DNA from: Phalacrocorax aristotelis
Lineage: Eukaryota; Chordata; Aves; Suliformes; Phalacrocoracidae
Length of the DNA stretch: 64,000 bases
Assembly (NCBI RefSeq): GCF_949628215.1
Contig: NC_134310.1
Coordinates: 13,529,401 to 13,593,400, forward strand
Reading direction: 5' to 3'
Both the position numbers and the translations under genes were made by a program. Positions 58,980 through 64,000 of this stretch are shown here, one piece after another (positions within the stretch are counted from its first letter, which is position 1; every line of letters begins with the position of its first letter). The notes under the pieces are model-generated. The model saw only the letters and a program-made list of their open reading frames with translations, was not told the DNA's origin and searched no databases.

Positions 58980-59556
58980 TGTCCTGGTTTGAGCTGGGAT
59001 AGAGTTAAATGTCTTCATAGTAGCTAGTATGGGGCTATGTTTTGGATTTTTGCTGGAAACAGTGGTGATAATGTGGAGATGTTTTAGTTGTTGCTAATAG
59101 CGCTTACACTGGTCAAGGACTTTTTCACCTCCCCATGCTCTGACAGGTGCACAAGAAGCTGGGAGGGGACACAGCCAGGACAGCTGTCCCAAACCGACCA
59201 ACGGGATATTCCATACCATATGACATCATGCTCAGTATATAAAGCTGGGGGAAGAAGGTGGAAGGGCGGACGTTTTTAGTGATGGCGTTTGTCTTCCCAA
59301 GTAACTGTTACACATGATGGAGACCTGCTTTCCTGGAGCTGGCTGAATGCCTGCCTGCCAATGGGAAGTGGTGAATGAATTCCTTGTTTTGCTTTGCTTC
59401 TGTGCACAGCTTTTGCTTTACCTATTAAACTGTCTTTATCTCAAACCATGAGTTGCCTCCCTTCTACTCTTCCGATTCACTCCCCCGTCCCACCAAGGGG
59501 GGAGTGAGCGAGCGGCTGCGTGGTGCTTGGTTGCTGACTGGGGCTAAACCATGACA
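58980..59556 (+). repeat. Solo LTR nested in provirus copy 3
   Basis: 577 bases, TGTCCTGGTTTGAGCTGGG...GGGGCTAAACCATGACA, oriented opposite to its host provirus. Flanks are CACAT (58975-58979) and CACAG (59557-59561), a 5-base duplication with one later change, as shown by the uninterrupted site in copy 2. Confidence 0.92.
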
Positions 59557-60154
59557 CACAGTTTTTACACCTTGTCCTGCCTGGGCCGGCCCAAGGGCTA
59601 CTGCATGAACTATTTCCTGTTTAATCTGTTCAAAGGCTTGTTGTTGCTCAGGGCCCCATTTGAAATCATTCTTCTTCCAGGTCGCTTGATAGAGAGGGCT
59701 TACAATCAGACTGTAATTTGGAATATGCATTCTCTATAAACCCACAACACCTAAAAAAGGTTGTGTTTCCTTTTTTCTAGTTGGTGGAGACATGGCTGCT
59801 ATTTTGTTGATCACATCCATTGGAATCTGATTATGTCCATGTTGACATTTTATTCCTAGAAACTGAATGCCCTGTGCAGGTCCCTTGACCTTGCTTTCTG
59901 TTAGGGCAAAAATGGCCTTCAGAAGAATTGGGACTATTTTCTTCCCTTTCTCAAAAAAATCTTCTGCTGTGTTGCCCCACATGATGATATCATCAATTTA
60001 TTGTAGGTGTTCCGTAGCTCCACCCAGTTCCAGTGCAGATCGGTCCATGCAAATGGTAGGGATGTGTTTCCACCCCTGGGGCAGTCGATTCCAGATGTAC
60101 TGGACACCGCTCCAAGTGAAAGCAAACTGTGGCCTGCACTCTGCTGCCAGAGGG
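59557..60154 (-). pseudogene. ERVL-like reverse transcriptase, copy 3, palm region
   Basis: Minus-strand RT palm and thumb (pieces 60267-59998, 59982-59734 and 59730-59464): WNRLPQGWKHIPTIC, then an active-site region in which the Tyr of the YIDD box is a TAA stop followed by IDDIIMWG, then KKETQPFLGVVGL. The loss of the catalytic Tyr codon and several frameshifts make it dead. Confidence 0.87.
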
Positions 60155-60689
60155 TGTGGGATATCCGGGAAGCAAAGGACACATAGTGAACAATCCAGGC
60201 TCAGACTGCGTGGAATTAATCTGCCTGGGAACAAGAAGGCCTCAAGGATGTTGCGAGTTAAAACCAATGTATGTAGCTATTAATAACAGCGGTGATTTTG
60301 TATTTCCCAAGGCTTACAAAGCGGCATGGTACGAACTTACTGTGGGAATGTGTGGGATGGCATTACGTCTTCCTGATAAGTTGCATTCCAAGATTGGCCA
60401 CAGGTGCTACTCTGTCAACAGGGGCTGCATCCCATGCCACCGGCGGGAGTGTCTCGTTACAGGGTAGCAAAACAAGGCGGGAGTTGCCGATGCTGCTAGT
60501 AGCTATCCTTTATGATAAAGCCCAAGGCCGTGCTGACCAACTAACAATAGGCTTGAGTATAATAAACAGTAGAGGCTTGTGTGTGATAAGGTGGTTGCAG
60601 AGCTATATTAACCATGCTGTGTCTGTAATAAACTGTCATTTGCTTGATCATATTGGTCGTGTGCTGTGTCCGTGACTTCCGCGTCAGCA
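60155..60689 (+). repeat. LTR of a different retrovirus class, 6-bp duplication
   Basis: 535 bases beginning TGTGGGATATCCGGG and ending TTCCGCGTCAGCA, flanked by a perfect 6-base duplication AGAGGG (60149-60154 and 60690-60695). AATAAA lies at 60627-60632 and a TATA-like GTATAATAA near 60557. A 6-base duplication is usual for class II (ERVK/alpha-like) insertion, unlike the 5-base duplications of the other LTRs here. It interrupts the RT of copy 3 between the codons for Ile-Pro-Leu-Ala and Cys-Arg-Pro-Gln. Confidence 0.88.
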
Positions 60690-60721
60690 AGAGGGATTGA
60701 AAAGAAAGCATTAGCGATATC
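60690..60721 (-). pseudogene. ERVL-like RT, first bases of copy 3
   Basis: These few bases encode, on the minus strand, DIANAFFSIPL of the reverse transcriptase. The homology to copy 2 (38258-38263 GATATC) begins exactly at 60721, where CR1 sequence abuts. The preceding base of the retroviral sequence is the last one of copy 1 at 18335. Confidence 0.85.
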
Positions 60722-62142
60722 TGGGGAGTAAATCAAGCCAACCGGTGTGGCGACAAATGTTCCTTAGCTGTCTCCCAAGATGTGAAACAGAAGAGTAATC
60801 ACCTCAAGTGTATGTATACGAACGCACGCAGTCTAGGAAACAAACAGGAGGCACTGGAGCTCCATGCCCACTCAGAAGGTTATGACATCATAGGAGTAAC
60901 TGAAACATGGTGGGACAACTCAAATGACTGGGGGATCACAATGGCTGGTTATAGGCTGTTTAGTAAGGATAGGCAGGGTAGAAGAGGTGGAGGAGTCACA
61001 CTCTACATTAAGGAAAACCTTGAATGTATCAAAGTCAACTATGGTGATTGTGACTGCTCTATTCTATCATTCTATCTATGGTGACTGCCTCTGGGTTAAA
61101 GTCAGAGGGGTCATCTCCAAGCGGGACCTCACAGTGGGCATCTGCTACCGACCTCCTAACCACGATGATGATGCCGGCGAAGCGATACTTGGTACACTAA
61201 AGCAAGCTTCTGGCCAACAGAACTGGGTCCTGATGGGTGACTTCAACTACCCAGACATTTGCTGGAAGAACAATACGGCAGCTCGCATGGCATCCACCAA
61301 GTTCCTGGAATGCATAGAGGACTGTTTCCTCATACAAATGTTAGATGTGCCAACCAGGAAGGAGGCACTGCTGGACTTGCTATTCTCAAACCAAGAAAAC
61401 CTACTTTGTAATATCTTGGTCAATGGTAGCCTTGGCTGTGGTGATCACAATATTATGGAGTTTGGGATCCTGCTGAGCATGCTGAAGGTCAGTACTAATA
61501 CAAGGGTTCTAGATTTTGGAAGAGGAAACTTCAGCTCACTCAGGGCTCAGTTGGGAGGGATTCCATGGGATGCTTCCATGGAAGACAAAGGAGCTAGTGA
61601 GTGCTGGGAGTTCTTCAAGAACTCTCTATTGGAAGCACAAAGCCAATTTATCCCCTATAAAGGAAAGGGAAGTAAGCAGATGCCAAAACCAGCACAGCGG
61701 AGCAAGAGGCCCCCTTGGCTCAACCATGAGCTCCTGGGTCTACTCAAATCCAAGAGAGAAGCATACCAGAGATGGAGAAGTGGAGGGTTATCCGCTGAGT
61801 ACTACAAGGGCATAGCCAGAGTGTGCAGAGATGCAGTTAGAAAAGCAAAAGTCCAGCTCGAATTGAAACTGGCCGTAGATGTCAAAAATCATAAAAAAGG
61901 GTTCTTCAGGCATGTCAACCACAAGCAGAAACAGAAGGAAAACATAGGCCCACTGTTAAACAGAAAAGGCGAGTCAGTCACCAATGATGCTGAAAAGGCA
62001 GAGGTCCTCAACACTTTCTTCACCTCTGTCTTTACCAACACCGTTGAGTCCCAGGCTTTGGGAACAAAATTCCTGGTTGATCCAAACATAGACCCACCAT
62101 CTGTGAAGTATGTGAATTATCGCGGGAGCGTGACCCCTACAA
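60722..62142 (+). mobile_element. CR1 (+) 5'-truncated, endonuclease; in right inverted-repeat arm
   Basis: CR1 sequence starting at TGGGGAGTAAATC and containing the endonuclease and the start of the RT (60782-61084 and the 413-codon open stretch 60924-62165: YRPPNHDDDAG, GDFNYPDICW, CGDHNIME). It is cut at 62143 by the tail of a minus-strand CR1. From 60761 it is nearly identical, inverted, to 27802-26423; from 60723 to 60760 only about 80 percent. Confidence 0.92.
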
Positions 62143-64000
62143 ATCACAGAATCACAGAATGGTAGGGGTTGGAAGGGACCTCTGGAGATCATCTTGTCCA
62201 ACCACCCTGCTTGAGCAGGGACACCTTGAGCATGGGGCACAGGACTGTGTCCAGGCAGGTTTTGAATGTCTCCAGGGAAGGAGACTCCACAACCTCTGTG
62301 GGCAGCCTGTTCCACTGCTCTGTCACCCTCACAGGAAAGAAGTTTTTTCTCATGTTTAGCTGGAACTTCCTGTGTTTCAACTTGCGCCCATTGCCCCTTG
62401 TCCTGTCATTGGGCACTATTGAAAAGAGTCTAGGCCCATCCTCCTGACACATACCCTTTAGATATTTCTAGGTATTGCTGAAATCCCCCCTCGGTCTTCT
62501 CTTCTCCAGGCTGAACAAACCCAGGTCTCTCAGCCTTTCCTCATAAGGGAGGTGCGCCAGTCCCCTGATCATCTTGGTAGCTCTCCACTGGACTTGCTCA
62601 AGCAGTTCCCTGTCCTTCATAAACTGGGGGCCCCAAAACTGGACGCGGTACTCCAAATGCGGTCTCACTAGGGCAGAGTAGAGGGGGAGGATAACCTCTC
62701 TCGACCTGCTGGTCACACTCCTTTTAATGCAGCCCAGGATACCGTTGGCCTTCTTGGCCACAAGGCCACATTGCTGGCTCAGGGTCAGCTTGCTGTCCAC
62801 CAGCACTCCCAGGTCCTTCTCAGTAGTGCTACCTTCCAGTAGGTCAGCCCCCCAGCCTGTACTGGTGCATGGGGTTGTTCCTCCCCAGGTGCAGGACCTT
62901 GCAATTGCTCTCGCTGAATTTCATCAGGTTCCCCTCGGCTCAGCTCTCCAGCCTGTCCAGGTCTCGTTGCATGGCAGCACAGCCTTCTGGCGTATCAGCC
63001 ACTCCTCCCAGCTTGGTATCATCAGCGAACTTGCTGAGGGTACACTCTATCCCTTCGTCCAGGTCGTTGATGAATATATTGGACAGGACTGGACCCAGCA
63101 CAGACCCCTGGGGAACACCGCTAGTTACAGCCCTCCAACCAGACTCTGTCCCGTTGGTCACGACCCTCTGAGTTCTGTTGTTGAGCCAGTTCTCTAGCCA
63201 TCTCACTGTCCACTCATCAAACCCGCATGTCCTTAGCTTGTCTATGAAGATGCTATGGGAGAGAGTGTTGAATGCCTTACTGAAGTCGAGATAGACAACA
63301 TCCACTGCTCTCCCTTCGTCGACCCAGCCAGTCACACCATCATAGAAGGCTATCAGGTTGGTCAAGCATGATCTTCCCTTGGTGAATCCATGTTGACTAC
63401 TTCTGATAACCTTCTTTTCCTCTACATGCTTGGAGAGGACCTCCAGGATGAACTGCTCCATCACCTTTTTCCAGGGACGAAGGTGAGGCTGACTGGCCTA
63501 TAGTTTCCCAGGGCCTCCTTATTGCCCTTTTTGAAGATTGGAGTGACGTTTGCTTTCCTCCGGTCCTCGGGCACCTCTACTGTCCTCCACGACCTTTCAA
63601 ATATGATGGAGAATGGCTCAGCAATAACATCCGCCAGCTCCCTCAGCACTCAACAGGTGCATCCCATCAGGGCCCATGGCTTTGCAAGGATCCAGTTTGC
63701 TTAGGTGATCTCTGACCCAATCCTTCTCATCCGATGGTAAGCCTTCCTTTCTCCAGATTTTATCTGTCTTCTCTGGGGGCTGGGATACCTGAGGGCCAGT
63801 CTTAGCAGTAAAGTCCGAGGCAAAGAAGGCATTCAGTAACTCCACCTTCTCTGCATCCTGCATCGCCAGGGCCCCTACCTTGTTCAGCAGTGGGCCCGCT
63901 TTATCTCCAGTCTTCCTTTTACTGCTGATGTATTTAAAGAAGCCCTTCTTGTTATCTTTGACATCCCTTGCCAGATTTTGTTCCATGTGGGCCTTGGCCT
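60761..64000 (-). repeat. Right arm of 3.24-kb inverted repeat
   Basis: Inverted copy of 24568-27802, visible for 3240 bases and cut by the window end, so it may be longer. The outer 2.3 kb shows almost no differences from the left arm. Base 64000 pairs with 24568, only a few bases short of the left-arm point (about 24561) where the nearly full-length CR1 is inserted, so whether the right arm carries that insertion cannot be seen. Confidence 0.93.
62143..64000 (-). mobile_element. CR1 (-) 3' part running off the window
   Basis: Tail AATCACAGAATCACAGAATGG at 62143, then 3' UTR, ORF2 C-terminal part (62806-62468) and reverse transcriptase (63464-62940 with FADDTKLGG and [14 protein letters not shown]; 63986-63618 with FFKYISSKRKTGDKAGPLLN). 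It is the inverted copy of 24568-26422, and it continues beyond base 64000. Confidence 0.93.

Overview
The window looks like bird nuclear DNA. It contains many CR1 LINE copies ending in the short ATTCTGTG-type 3' repeat, ERVL-like gag-pol proviruses without env, and many LTRs of bird type. One host gene runs through it: the ceramide transfer protein gene CERT1 (COL4A3BP). CERT1 belongs to a block that is Z-linked in chicken (general knowledge). The very high load of full and nested retroelements would also fit a W-linked copy; which chromosome this is remains inference.

Host gene. Fourteen consecutive CERT1 coding exons can be placed to the base. They cover residues 117 to the stop of the 624-residue long isoform: serine-repeat motif, coiled-coil region, FFAT motif, alternative Ser-rich exon and the whole START domain. 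All joins are in phase, there is no internal stop, and the four ceramide-contacting START residues are present. The PH-domain exons lie outside the window. The gene is not colinear: four exons are on the + strand (4830-14112) and the other ten are on the - strand in reverse coordinate order (50733 down to 30371).

Layout. 1-4615: two head-to-head CR1 copies. 4616-14983: CERT1 exons and introns with nested CR1 pieces (8399-11903 and 12647-13203). 14984-18335: 5' part of an ERVL-like provirus (+). 18336-28200: a stack of CR1 copies inserted into one another. 28201-34642: CERT1 3' region and last five exons (-). 34643-42234: an old solo LTR containing a full provirus (-). 42235-53219: CERT1 exons and introns (-). 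53220-55848: solo LTR, an LTR-like stretch and an old CR1. 55849-60721: 3' part of an ERVL-like provirus (-) carrying three further LTR insertions. 60722-64000: CR1 copies forming the second arm of a large inverted repeat.

Main result. Bases 24568-27802 and 60761-64000 are near-identical inverted repeats (about 3.24 kb, sharing even a chimeric CR1/CR1 junction) on either side of a 33-kb block. Flipping that block puts all 14 CERT1 exons in order on one strand. It also joins the 5' proviral half ending at 18335 to the 3' half starting at 60721 exactly base to base. The block is therefore inverted relative to the ancestral order, either by recombination between the arms or by an assembly error across them. 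The intact coding sequence favours an artefact or a very recent event.

All retroelement genes are broken or incomplete apart from single intact domains; CERT1 is the only host gene I can support.
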